A stretch of 48,967 bases of DNA from Patescibacteria group bacterium (GCA_018895235.1 JAHIOM010000011.1:1-48967), one strand, 5' to 3'. Positions 1 to 6,868 are shown, numbered from the stretch's first letter. The notes: generated by a model from the sequence alone, not told the origin. Made by a program: numbers and translations.

Positions 1-23
1 AAAGCGGGGCGAGCGAAAGCGGA

Positions 24-76
24 GGCGGTTGCGGCTAAGAAAAGGGGTCTGGGGAAAAGGAATCGCCGCAGCCGCC
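24..76. repeat. GC-rich hairpin at window start
   Basis: The arms GGCGGTTGCGGC (24-35) and GCCGCAGCCGCC (65-76) pair over 12 positions with one G.U wobble. The segment is far more GC-rich than its surroundings and lies upstream of the tRNA-Leu gene. No open frame covers it. It may be a terminator-like or REP-like element cut by the window edge. Short GCGAAAGCGG-type words recur inside the repeat at 9015-9162, but the relation is uncertain. Confidence 0.5.
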
Positions 77-152
77 GACGCGCTGGTAATTTTCAGGAAT
101 TTTTGATAAAGTGAGTTCGAGCGAAGTCGTAAATATACTCCGATTAAAATTT

Positions 153-235
153 GCCGCGGTGGTGGAATGGCATACACGGGGGACTTAAAATCCCCTGGCC
201 GAAAGGCCATGTGGGTTCGACTCCCACCCGCGGCA
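153..235 (+). tRNA. tRNA-Leu(UAA)
   Basis: A type II tRNA with acceptor arms GCCGCGG/CCGCGGC, discriminator A and no encoded CCA. The anticodon loop CTTAAAA lies between GGGGA and TCCCC and gives anticodon UAA. The variable arm is CTGGCCGAAAGGCCA-like, as expected for leucine. The ZIP transporter starts 8 nt after the tRNA end with no Shine-Dalgarno sequence in the gap, so the two may share a transcript. Confidence 0.95.
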
Positions 236-243
236 TATAAATT

Positions 244-987
244 ATGGCTACTTTACTTTGGATATTAATCAGCACTTTTTTAGTCAGTTTGGTCTCTTTT
301 ATTGGAATTTTTACAATATCTTTAAAAGAGAAAATTCTTGAGAAGGCGCTGTTTTTTCTTGTATCTTTGTCTATCGGCGGACTAATGGGCGGGGCTTTTT
401 TGCACCTTTTACCAGAAGCCATAGAAAAGTTTGGGAATGGCGATATTTTTTTATACACATTAACAGGATTCTTTTTATTTTTAATAATTGAAAAAATCAT
501 TCATTGGCGGCACTGCCATGAAAGCCATTGTCCGATTCATGCGTTTGCCTATATGAATCTAATAGGTGATGGAATACATAATTTCATCGACGGATTAATA
601 ATGGCTGCAGGTTTTATCGCCAGTCCGGGGCTGGGAATCGCTTCAACAATTGCTATATTTTTACACGAAATACCGCAAGAGATTGGTGATTTTGGAGTTT
701 TGGTATATGGTGGGTTTAGTAGAAAAAAAGCCCTTATTTTTAATTTTTTGACAGCTCTGACAGCAATTTTAGGAGGGGTGATTGGTTTTTATCTTTTGTC
801 TTTTACAGAAATCGCTTCAAAATTTTTATTGGCTTTTGCCGCCGGAGGATTCTTATACATAGCAGCTTCAGATTTAATACCGGAAATCAGAAAAGAAATG
901 AGGATTAAAAAGTTTTTCATTAACTTTGGCATTATATTTTTGGGGATATTAATAATGTATTCTCTGAAGTTTCTTGGGATAGAGTAA
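244..987 (+). CDS. ZIP-family divalent metal transporter
   Basis: This is a 247-residue integral membrane protein with about eight hydrophobic segments. The ZIP (zinc/iron permease) signature is clear: GDGIHNFIDG near residue 108 and HEIPQEIGDF at 141-150, the helix IV and V histidine/acidic residues that form the binuclear metal site. A His/Cys-rich loop (HWRHCHESHCPIH, about 88-99) precedes helix IV and could bind metal. The family moves Zn2+ or related cations into the cytoplasm; the exact ion cannot be read from sequence. The ATG lies 8 nt after tRNA-Leu(UAA) with no Shine-Dalgarno sequence, so translation probably starts on a leaderless or tRNA-processed message. A bidirectional terminator follows. 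Confidence 0.9.
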   Translation: MATLLWILISTFLVSLVSFIGIFTISLKEKILEKALFFLVSLSIGGLMGGAFLHLLPEAIEKFGNGDIFLYTLTGFFLFLIIEKIIHWRHCHESHCPIHAFAYMNLIGDGIHNFIDGLIMAAGFIASPGLGIASTIAIFLHEIPQEIGDFGVLVYGGFSRKKALIFNFLTALTAILGGVIGFYLLSFTEIASKFLLAFAAGGFLYIAASDLIPEIRKEMRIKKFFINFGIIFLGILIMYSLKFLGIE

Positions 988-992
988 TATAC

Positions 993-1030
993 AAACAAAA
1001 AGCCCCGCTATTTAACGGGGCTTTTTGTTT
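993..1030. terminator. Bidirectional terminator between zip and 3D-domain gene
   Basis: The inverted repeat AAACAAAAAGCCCCG / CGGGGCTTTTTGTTT is perfect over 15 bases. It gives a GC-rich stem with a U-run on either strand. It sits between two convergent genes and can end both. Confidence 0.9.
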
Positions 1031-1043
1031 TCTATTTGTTAAC

Positions 1044-1559
1044 TTAATTAGCTAATATTTCCACGTAGGCCAATTCTGACCCGAATTTTTTTGCTTCTCC
1101 AGTATCTGAAAACCAAATGTCAAGGTGATAATTTCCCTTTTTTAAACTCATTCTATCTTCTACTATAAAGATTTTATTACCGTATAATTCCGGTACCCTA
1201 ATTCTGCTTCCGAAGGGCAAAAGATTATTAGCTACAATTCCATCTTCCACCATAGCGCCCGAAGCCGTTATAAAAGGAGTGCTGTCTGTTTCTGCTATTG
1301 TACTAGAATAAGCAGTAATTACCATTTTTATTTTCTTTTTTATCTGGATGGACTCTGTGGGATTGGATTTTGATAAAAGCGTATTGTCTTGGGCTGTTGC
1401 CAGGTCGGCAAGATAAGCATAATTATTAAGTAAAAAATCCGCCTCACTGGTTTTGGGGATAGTTAATTCTAATCCGCCAACAGCCAAAACAGCTAGCATT
1501 AAAAAGCTGAAAATAACCTTTTTAAACCTCAGAGTAGTGTTTTTTAGTGAAAAATACAT
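1044..1559 (-). CDS. 3D-domain (RlpA/YuiC-like) exported protein
   Basis: The protein has 171 residues with a basic N-terminus and a hydrophobic stretch at about 15-33, giving a signal anchor. The C-terminal half (about 78-171) matches the 3D domain: ITAYSS near 81, IVEDRM with Asp135 and HLDIWF with Asp147. In Gram-positive bacteria this double-psi barrel fold occurs in lytic transglycosylase-like cell-wall proteins and resuscitation factors, so a peptidoglycan role outside the membrane is likely. It has its own promoter just downstream of tRNA-Gly. A short hairpin (1566-1581) lies in the leader directly before the ATG. Confidence 0.85.
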   Translation of the reverse strand: MYFSLKNTTLRFKKVIFSFLMLAVLAVGGLELTIPKTSEADFLLNNYAYLADLATAQDNTLLSKSNPTESIQIKKKIKMVITAYSSTIAETDSTPFITASGAMVEDGIVANNLLPFGSRIRVPELYGNKIFIVEDRMSLKKGNYHLDIWFSDTGEAKKFGSELAYVEILAN

Positions 1560-1582
1560 ATTAAAACCCCTTTAAAGGGGTA
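1560..1582 (-). terminator. Hairpin after tRNA cluster / in leader of 3D gene
   Basis: ACCCC-TTTAAA-GGGGT forms a short hairpin followed on the minus strand by TTTTAAT. It lies 38 nt past tRNA-Gly, so it can end the tRNA run. It also lies downstream of the 3D gene promoter, so it would sit in that gene's 5' leader. Confidence 0.6.
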
Positions 1583-1589
1583 TTTTGAT

Positions 1590-1618
1590 ATGCTATCATA
1601 TTCTAGAGTTAATGTCAA
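1590..1618 (-). promoter_or_regulatory. Sigma-70-like promoter of 3D-domain gene
   Basis: On the minus strand a TTGACA -35 box (1613-1618) is followed after 17 nt by TAGCAT (1590-1595). The start codon of the 3D-domain gene is about 30 nt further on. Confidence 0.65.
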
Positions 1619-1619
1619 G

Positions 1620-1691
1620 AGCGGGAGACGGGATTTGCACCCGCGATCTTCTCGTTGGCAACGAGACATTCTACTGCTGAACTACTCCCGC
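1620..1691 (-). tRNA. tRNA-Gly(GCC)
   Basis: On the minus strand the acceptor is GCGGGAG/CTCCCGC with discriminator U. The anticodon loop TTGCCAA, between CTCG and CGAG-type arms, gives GCC. CCA is not encoded. It is the last of four closely spaced tRNAs downstream of rplS. Confidence 0.92.
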
Positions 1692-1699
1692 TTATTCGG

Positions 1700-1771
1700 T
1701 GCCGCGGAAAGGAATCGAACCTTCCACCCTTGCTTTTTCAGAGCAATGCTCTACCACTGAGCTACCGCGGC
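1700..1771 (-). tRNA. tRNA-Phe(GAA)
   Basis: On the minus strand the acceptor is GCCGCGG/CCGCGGC with discriminator A. The stem TTGCT/AGCAA encloses the loop CTGAAAA, giving anticodon GAA. CCA is not encoded. Confidence 0.94.
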
Positions 1772-1817
1772 ATAATTCTATATTTTAGGCATAATAAATC
1801 TTTTTCGCAAGAAGATG

Positions 1818-1890
1818 TGGACGATGCAGGACTCGAACCTGCGGCCTTCTCGATGTAAACGAGACGCTCTACCAACTGAGCTAATCGTCC
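1818..1890 (-). tRNA. tRNA-Val(UAC)
   Basis: On the minus strand the acceptor is GGACGAT/ATCGTCC with discriminator A. The stem TCTCG/CGAGA encloses the loop TTTACAT, giving anticodon UAC. It is part of the four-tRNA run after rplS. Confidence 0.94.
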
Positions 1891-1898
1891 TAAGGAAG

Positions 1899-1980
1899 TG
1901 CGCGGGAGAGGACTCGAACCTCCAAGCCTTGCGGCGCTACCACCTCAAGGTAGTGCGTTTACCAATTTCGCCACCCGCGC
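1899..1980 (-). tRNA. tRNA-Leu(GAG)
   Basis: A type II tRNA on the minus strand with acceptor GCGCGGG/CCCGCGC and discriminator A. The loop TTGAGGT between CTACC and GGTAG gives anticodon GAG, and a long variable arm is present. It begins 15 nt after the rplS stop codon, so it probably shares the rplS transcript. Confidence 0.94.
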
Positions 1981-1995
1981 TCGCGATAGCATATC

Positions 1996-2475
1996 TTATT
2001 TATTCTCCGTGGTCGGTTCAACTGTTTTCTCCTCTTTTTCTTCTACAGAAGGTTGGATGGGTGTCTCTTCAATTGGTTCTGCTGTTGTTTTGGCATATTC
2101 CTCTCTTTTTAATCTTGCTCGTTTGCCCTTAGCAGTTCTTAAATAATATAGTTTTGATCGTCTGGCTTTGCCTTTTTTGGTAATCTCTATTTTACTTATA
2201 GAAGGGGAATGAATCGGGAAAATCCTTTCTACTCCAATACCCGACATCACTTTTCTTACGGTGATAGTAGCGGAAACCCCTTTTCCGTGTTTTTTTGCAA
2301 TGATTAATCCTTCAAAAATCTGAATTCTTTCTCCTCCCTTTTTTTCTTTCCCGCCAGAGGCGGGTCCGCCTTGGGCGGATATTCTTTGGTGTATCCGTAC
2401 GGTATCGCCCGAACGGATGTCAGACAGGTCTTTTTTTAGCTGGTCTTGATTAAATTTATCAATTTGTTTACTCAT
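1996..2475 (-). CDS. rplS: 50S ribosomal protein L19
   Basis: L19 binds at the 30S-50S interface. The core motifs are present: GDTVRIHQ (about 23-30), ERIQIFEGLIIAKK (about 49-62), GVERIFPIHSP and KGKARRSKLYYLR. The protein has 159 residues, longer than the usual 115-125. One cause is a Pro/Glu/Thr-rich C-terminal tail. The other is an insert at about 34-48 (AQGGPASGG...) in the loop before ERIQIFEG. That insert is encoded by two adjacent perfect 15-nt palindromes (2350-2364 and 2365-2379) and looks like a repeat element in frame. The start codon overlaps the upstream pseudouridine synthase stop by 8 nt, so the two are translated together. Confidence 0.95.
   Translation of the reverse strand: MSKQIDKFNQDQLKKDLSDIRSGDTVRIHQRISAQGGPASGGKEKKGGERIQIFEGLIIAKKHGKGVSATITVRKVMSGIGVERIFPIHSPSISKIEITKKGKARRSKLYYLRTAKGKRARLKREEYAKTTAEPIEETPIQPSVEEKEEKTVEPTTENK
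2332..2379. repeat. Twin palindrome inside rplS
   Basis: CCCGCCAGAGGCGGG and TCCGCCTTGGGCGGA lie side by side. Each has a 6-bp stem and a 3-nt loop. They encode the extra L19 residues and keep the reading frame. Confidence 0.75.
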
Positions 2476-3181
2476 AATTTTTTGACTTCAAATCTTTAAT
2501 TATTTTATTTAAATCTTCTGGTAATTCTGATTTTATTTCCTTTATTTCTCCGTTTGGCGTTTCAAACTTTAAATATGAAGCATGGAGGAAATGGCGCGTT
2601 AAGCCTTCTGGAACGGGTGGATTCTTAAACCCGTATACCTTATCTACGGCAATAGGGTGGTGGATATAAGCTAAGTGGCATCTTATTTGGTGTTTTCTGC
2701 CGGTTTTAGGGATAACTTCTAAAAGGGTGTAACCTTCATATTTTTCTAATACTTTATATTCAGTTATTGCCTGTCTTTTACCCTCCGATCCCGGTTCTCC
2801 TGATAAAAAAGCTTTTTGTTTTTTTCTGTCTTTTGGCGATCTGTCAATCAGTGTTTCTATACTGCCTTTATTCTCTTTAACCTCGCCTATTACTAGGGCT
2901 AAATATTTTTTTTGTATAGTCCTATTTTTAAACTGTTTTTGCAAAAAAAACAAGGCCTGATTGGTCTTTGCCACTAAAAGTATACCGGAAGTGTCTTTAT
3001 CTAATCTATGAACAATTCCGTATCTGGGAGAAGAACCCGCGCTTTTCAATTTAGAGTTTTTTTCTACCAAATAATCTATTAAAGTTTTTTCTTTTATATT
3101 ACTTTCTGGGAAAACTATTACTCCAGCCGGCTTGTCTACCACTAGAATATCATCATTTTCATATAGTATTTTTATGTTCAT
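2468..3181 (-). CDS. RluA-family 23S rRNA/tRNA pseudouridine synthase
   Basis: The enzyme isomerises uridine to pseudouridine in RNA. The catalytic motif HRLDKDTSG lies at about 58-66, with Asp61 the expected nucleophile. VVDKPAG (about 14-20) and KTGRKHQIRCHLA further on are also typical. No N-terminal S4 domain is present. I start the gene at the internal ATG giving MNIKILYEND. The longer ORF-track version would read through the tRNA-Val gene. With this start the ATG lies 3 nt beyond the tRNA 3' end, so there is no room for a Shine-Dalgarno sequence. The stop overlaps the rplS start. The exact RNA target (RluD-like or other) is not clear. Confidence 0.9.
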   Translation of the reverse strand: MNIKILYENDDILVVDKPAGVIVFPESNIKEKTLIDYLVEKNSKLKSAGSSPRYGIVHRLDKDTSGILLVAKTNQALFFLQKQFKNRTIQKKYLALVIGEVKENKGSIETLIDRSPKDRKKQKAFLSGEPGSEGKRQAITEYKVLEKYEGYTLLEVIPKTGRKHQIRCHLAYIHHPIAVDKVYGFKNPPVPEGLTRHFLHASYLKFETPNGEIKEIKSELPEDLNKIIKDLKSKNYE

Positions 3182-3184
3182 GTG

Positions 3185-3258
3185 TGGGCGATAGAGGATT
3201 CGAACCTCTTGCCTCATGCGTGTCATGCATGCGCTCTAACCAATTGAGCTAATCGCCC
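3185..3258 (-). tRNA. tRNA-Val(GAC)
   Basis: On the minus strand the acceptor is GGGCGAT/ATCGCCC with discriminator A. The stem CATGC/GCATG encloses the loop ATGACAC, giving GAC. CCA is not encoded. The pseudouridine synthase ATG lies 3 nt after its 3' end. Confidence 0.92.
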
Positions 3259-3279
3259 AATTATATTTGAGATGATGGG

Positions 3280-3351
3280 TGGGCGTGGTTGGAGTCGAAC
3301 CAACAACCTTGGTCTTATAAGGGCCCTGCTCCGCCGTTGAGCTACACGCCC
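3280..3351 (-). tRNA. tRNA-Ile(UAU), weak anticodon stem
   Basis: On the minus strand the acceptor is GGGCGTG/CACGCCC with discriminator A. The D-arm GCTC/GAGC and T-arm GTTGG-TTCGACT-CCAAC are sound. The 7-nt loop CTTATAA reads as anticodon UAU (isoleucine AUA). The anticodon stem GGGCC/GACCA has only three of five pairs, with mismatches at 27-43 and 30-40. The gene lies 12 nt after the ftsH stop codon. It could be a degraded gene, but the rest of the cloverleaf is intact. Confidence 0.75.
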
Positions 3352-3363
3352 AGCATAATAAGC

Positions 3364-5196
3364 TTATCCTCTTTTAATCAATTTTTCAAACTCTTCTCTT
3401 TCAATAGTTTCTTTCTTAATCAAGGTTCTGGCAATTTTATTGAGTAATTTTTTCTTTTTATTCAAAATATTAGTTGCTTCTTTTTCGGCATTCTTGATAA
3501 ACTTTTCCACTTCTTTATCAATCAGGGCGGCTACTTTTTCAGAATAATTCCTTTGTTCTGAAATCTCCTTTCCTAAAAATACCAGTTCTTCTTTTTCACC
3601 AAAAGAAATCGGTCCCAAAGAAGACATTCCGTATACTTTAACTAATTTTCTGGCTAAATCCGAAGCCCTTGTCAAATCATTGCTAGCGCCAGTTGTTATT
3701 TCTTTAAATATTATTTTTTCTGCGCAATAACCGCCAAGCAGAGTTGCTAGTTCTGATAAGAATGCTTTCTTGCCCTTAATCTTTCTCGTTTCGTTCGGCA
3801 TTTGCAAAGTATATCCTGCTGCCATACCCCTGGCAATAATGGAAATTTTCCTTATAGGTTCTGTTCCCGGGAGAGAGGCGGAAACTAAAGCATGACCGGC
3901 TTCATGGAAAGCAGCAATTTCTTTTTCATTTTTCGATAAAATATGGCTTTTTCTTTCTGGTCCCAATAAAACTTTTTCAATCGATTCTTGAAACTCTTCT
4001 TGGTAAATTTGAGTTTTATTTCTTTTAGCAGCTAAGAGAGCGGCTTCATTAGCAACATTAGCCAAGTCTGCTCCGGAAAACCCGGGAGTTCTTTCGGCAA
4101 TTTCTCTTAAGTTAATGCCGTTTACCAATGGTTTGTTTTTGCAGTGAATTTTCAAAATTGATTCTCTATCGTTTATATCTGGTGGGTCCAAAACAATTTT
4201 TCTATCAAACCTGCCTGGTCTCAAAAGCGCAGGATCTAATATGTCGCCTCGATTGGTTGCTGCCATTACAATTACATTACTTTCTCTTTCAAATCCGTCC
4301 ATTTCAACCAATATCTGGTTTAATGTTTGTTCCCTTTCATCGTGTCCTCCGCCAATTCCAGCGCCTCTGTGTCTGCCGATAGCGTCTAATTCATCAATAA
4401 AAATAATTGAAGGAGAATGTTTTTTTGCCACATTAAATAAATCTCTTACCCTTGCCGAGCCGACTCCAACAAACATTTCTACAAACTCTGAGCCAGAAAT
4501 AGAAAAGAAGGGCACATTTGCTTCTCCAGCTACTGCTCTTGCTAATAATGTTTTTCCAACGCCAGCCACACCCAAAAGCAATACACCGCGCGGAATTTTT
4601 GCACCCATTTGAAGATATTTTTTGGGAAACTTTAGGAAATCAACAATTTCTTTCAATTCTTCTTTTGCCTCTTTTAAGCCGGCAACATCTTTAAAGCTGA
4701 TTTTGTCTTTGGGGTGGCCTTCTGCTCCGAATAGACGGGCTTTGGATTTAGTAAAATCAAATGCCTGCATTGCCCCACCTTTTGCTTGGCGGAATATCAT
4801 CCAGAAAAATACCCCGAATACTACCAAGGGCAGAATTCCGAATATTAAAATTGGTGTTAACCAAGACCAAAAATCCTCTTTCTGTTTTTGGATATCGATT
4901 TCAAGAGCAATCAATTTTTCCTTATCAACGCCGTAATTTATCAAAGATTCAGCCAAAGTAACACTTGTTTCTTTTTTAGATACAGCTTTTTGGCCGTCTT
5001 TATAAATAACAGAAAGGTCCTCGCCCTCAACTGTAATTTTTTCTACTTTATCCTGATTAATTTCTCCCACTAGTTGGCTCATGGAAATCTCTGATGTTTG
5101 TTCAACGGGAATAGCAATAATACTAAAAATTCCTCCCAACACCAAAAAAATCAGGATTATTATAATAAAATTTTTAAGCAAAATGTTCACCCCCAC
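3364..5196 (-). CDS. ftsH: ATP-dependent zinc metalloprotease FtsH
   Basis: FtsH is a membrane-anchored AAA+ protease that degrades misfolded membrane and regulatory proteins. The 610 residues show TM1 (about 9-28), a periplasmic loop, TM2 (about 113-135) and an AAA domain. Walker A is GVAGVGKT (209-216), less usual than GPPGTGKT but matching GxxxxGKT. Walker B is IIFIDELDAI (264-273). The second region of homology (AATNRGDILDPALLRPGRFDR) and zinc site HEAGH (431-435) are intact. The annotated start is GTG inside a 21-bp inverted-repeat arm. A TTG at 5181 preceded by GGGGGTGA with a 6-nt spacer is at least as likely (MLKNFIII...). In either case the repeat supplies the translation signal. Confidence 0.96.
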   Translation of the reverse strand: MGVNILLKNFIIIILIFLVLGGIFSIIAIPVEQTSEISMSQLVGEINQDKVEKITVEGEDLSVIYKDGQKAVSKKETSVTLAESLINYGVDKEKLIALEIDIQKQKEDFWSWLTPILIFGILPLVVFGVFFWMIFRQAKGGAMQAFDFTKSKARLFGAEGHPKDKISFKDVAGLKEAKEELKEIVDFLKFPKKYLQMGAKIPRGVLLLGVAGVGKTLLARAVAGEANVPFFSISGSEFVEMFVGVGSARVRDLFNVAKKHSPSIIFIDELDAIGRHRGAGIGGGHDEREQTLNQILVEMDGFERESNVIVMAATNRGDILDPALLRPGRFDRKIVLDPPDINDRESILKIHCKNKPLVNGINLREIAERTPGFSGADLANVANEAALLAAKRNKTQIYQEEFQESIEKVLLGPERKSHILSKNEKEIAAFHEAGHALVSASLPGTEPIRKISIIARGMAAGYTLQMPNETRKIKGKKAFLSELATLLGGYCAEKIIFKEITTGASNDLTRASDLARKLVKVYGMSSLGPISFGEKEELVFLGKEISEQRNYSEKVAALIDKEVEKFIKNAEKEATNILNKKKKLLNKIARTLIKKETIEREEFEKLIKRG

Positions 5197-5336
5197 ACCA
5201 AACGAGTTTATCGTTTCAAGATTTTATAATGTCGCTATCTTGAAACGTTTTACTCGTATGTTTTTAAATTATTATCTTTGTTATACAACCCTCACACTTG
5301 AGTCGAATAAAATTAAAACTCGTTTGGTGTGGGGGT
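5189..5336. repeat. Inverted-repeat element at ftsH start
   Basis: Perfect 21-bp arms ACCCCCACACCAAACGAGTTT (5189-5209) and its complement (5316-5336) bound a 148-bp AT-rich unit. A second nested pair, CGTTTCAAGAT (5212-5222) and ATCTTGAAACG (5237-5247), lies inside. The inner end overlaps the possible ftsH start codons. The arm shares the CCCNCACACCAAA word with palindromes inside pilD and the PilX-like gene. Confidence 0.8.
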
Positions 5337-5408
5337 TCATATTTCTAAATATATTTTTATACTACTTAATTTATCACAATTCTTCTTATATATCAATTAA
5401 ATGAGTAA

Positions 5409-5559
5409 ACCCCAGCACAAATTTTGCTAAATACGAGGTGGCAACCCGCTTCGCCCAACAAGGTATGGGGCTGTTCGCCCCACGCAGGTTGCAAAGTTAA
5501 AACCTTATCATTATTTATTCGATTTGTCTAAACAAAACCACGGCAAAATTTGTGCGGGA
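5409..5559. repeat. Structured repeat family A, copy 1
   Basis: A 151-bp unit bounded by ACCCCAGCACAAATTTTGC and, inverted, GCAAAATTTGTGCGGGAT. Inside is a stem GCAACC...GGTTGC around GCTTCGCCCAACAAGG and a hairpin GGGGC-TGTTC-GCCCC. The second copy at 9015-9162 has GCAGCC...GGCTGC and GTCCC-TATTC-GGGAC at the same places, so both stems keep pairing despite base changes. No gene covers this stretch. With the ftsH-side repeat and the terminator at 5600-5630 it accounts for most of the 5197-5694 gap. Confidence 0.75.
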
Positions 5560-5599
5560 TTATTTTGTTTTTTCTATATTAAAAATAAGGAAACAAAAT

Positions 5600-5630
5600 A
5601 AAAAAAGAGGCGCTGTCGAGAACAGCGCCT
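5600..5630 (-). terminator. Terminator of GC-rich orphan gene
   Basis: GGCGCTGT-CGAGA-ACAGCGCC forms an 8-bp stem. On the minus strand it is followed by CTCTTTTTTT. It lies about 65 nt after the stop codon of the 367-residue gene. Confidence 0.9.
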
Positions 5631-5694
5631 TTAATCGCTAACAGGTCTTGTTATGGGTTCAATTCAACCGATCTCTCGAAAATCGGTTACGTTA

Positions 5695-6798
5695 CTACCG
5701 GGAACTTTTGGAGGCTACGACGTTGGTGTCGTTGTTTTCCGGGGCGGTCTCCTCGCCCTTGTCATTTTGTTCTCTGTCGGATGTCTCAATTTCGGCTTCC
5801 GGGAGGATTTCTCCTAGTTTGGCATTTGCTATGGCTCGTTTGATAGAGAACCACAGCATCCTGACCTTGCGGCCGTACTCAGGCTTGTCTTTAATGAAGG
5901 GTGGTTTATCCCATGAGAGGGATTCAACCTTCAAGAAGACTGGCGGCCTGAGATCCATTGCCTCGCGGATGCTTCGCTCGAAATTGCCCCACCCGTGGAG
6001 CTCGTTGCAGACATCGATGACAGTAATCTTCTCGCCGTCGCTGTGGACGACCAGACGACCGCCTTCGAGTCGAAACGACTTTTCCCTTTCGTCGCCTTTT
6101 GGTTCTTGACTGGGGACGTCGATAACATAGTTACCGGGTTTGCCGATAACCAGGTCATCAAGATTGGTCGTTCCCATCTGAACCAATTCTTCCTTCTTGA
6201 TTCTCCATCCTTCGCGGACAGCGGCCCAGACCCGAGTAAGCATAGCCCTGAAGGCCTGCTGGATCTGGATTATGTGATTTTCTTCGAAGGAGGCGTCCAA
6301 GGAGAAATTGTACTGCTTGAGTTGGGCCGAGATTGATCCTTCGCCAGTGGTTTCCACTACCAGCTGTTTTTGTTTGACCATGTCGGCCAAAAGTAAAGCT
6401 ACTCCCGCGTGGCTGGTGTAAGTCTGGCTGAACCTGGACAAGAATAGGGCTAACCAGGCAGCGCGCCTGATGGTCGTATTCTCGTGGTTCAAGAGACCTG
6501 CCAGTGTTTTGCGGTACTTCTTTGCTTCGTTGGCGAAACGGTCCCGTTTGGCCTGGTTGGACCCGTCGTAATTGGCTAACCAAGTTGAAGCAGTAGTTAC
6601 CCACTGGTTAACCTGATCAGCGCTCTGTTCCAGCTTCTGGTCCATTTCCTCAGTGGCAGCCATATCTACAACCTTTGGTAGGGCATCCACTGGAGGGGGT
6701 TCCGGCACTTTAATCACGTCCGGGGTTATGTCCTGAAAACTGTCGCCTTCTGGTCCGCCGCCCTTCAAATCTTTCTTTTCTTTTCTTTCGCGTTTCAT
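5695..6798 (-). CDS. Orphan protein, GC-rich gene, unknown function
   Basis: I do not recognise this 367-residue protein. It opens with a charged, disordered segment (Lys/Glu/Gly/Pro-rich, about 1-45). An alpha-helical middle follows (about 50-210), with a run of Leu/Ala-rich helices around RRAAWLALFLSRF. A mixed alpha/beta part (about 210-330) has LVVHSDGEKITVIDV, and the tail is acidic. There is no signal peptide and no clear membrane segment. The gene is much richer in G+C than its neighbours and uses GC-ending codons freely, which suggests recent transfer or strong codon selection. It has a near-consensus promoter and its own terminator, so it is expressed alone. Confidence 0.8.
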   Translation of the reverse strand: MKRERKEKKDLKGGGPEGDSFQDITPDVIKVPEPPPVDALPKVVDMAATEEMDQKLEQSADQVNQWVTTASTWLANYDGSNQAKRDRFANEAKKYRKTLAGLLNHENTTIRRAAWLALFLSRFSQTYTSHAGVALLLADMVKQKQLVVETTGEGSISAQLKQYNFSLDASFEENHIIQIQQAFRAMLTRVWAAVREGWRIKKEELVQMGTTNLDDLVIGKPGNYVIDVPSQEPKGDEREKSFRLEGGRLVVHSDGEKITVIDVCNELHGWGNFERSIREAMDLRPPVFLKVESLSWDKPPFIKDKPEYGRKVRMLWFSIKRAIANAKLGEILPEAEIETSDREQNDKGEETAPENNDTNVVASKSSR

Positions 6799-6868
6799 GG
6801 GTTTTACCCTTTCTAGGCCTTAGGCCTTTCTGTAAAATTGACCTGTTGCGATTTTAAGAACTGGTTAT

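Noticed and set aside
144-500. Minus-strand ORF of 118 residues
   Set aside because: It covers tRNA-Leu and the antisense of the ZIP gene.
1655-2146. Overlapping plus-strand ORFs over tRNAs and rplS
   Set aside because: They run through four tRNA genes and the antisense of L19.
5648-6109. Plus-strand ORF of 153 residues
   Set aside because: It lies opposite the GC-rich orphan gene, which has its own promoter and terminator. High GC gives spurious long frames here.
6158-6604. Second minus-strand ORF of 148 residues over the orphan gene
   Set aside because: It is an alternative frame of the same GC-rich gene with low-quality composition and no start signal.
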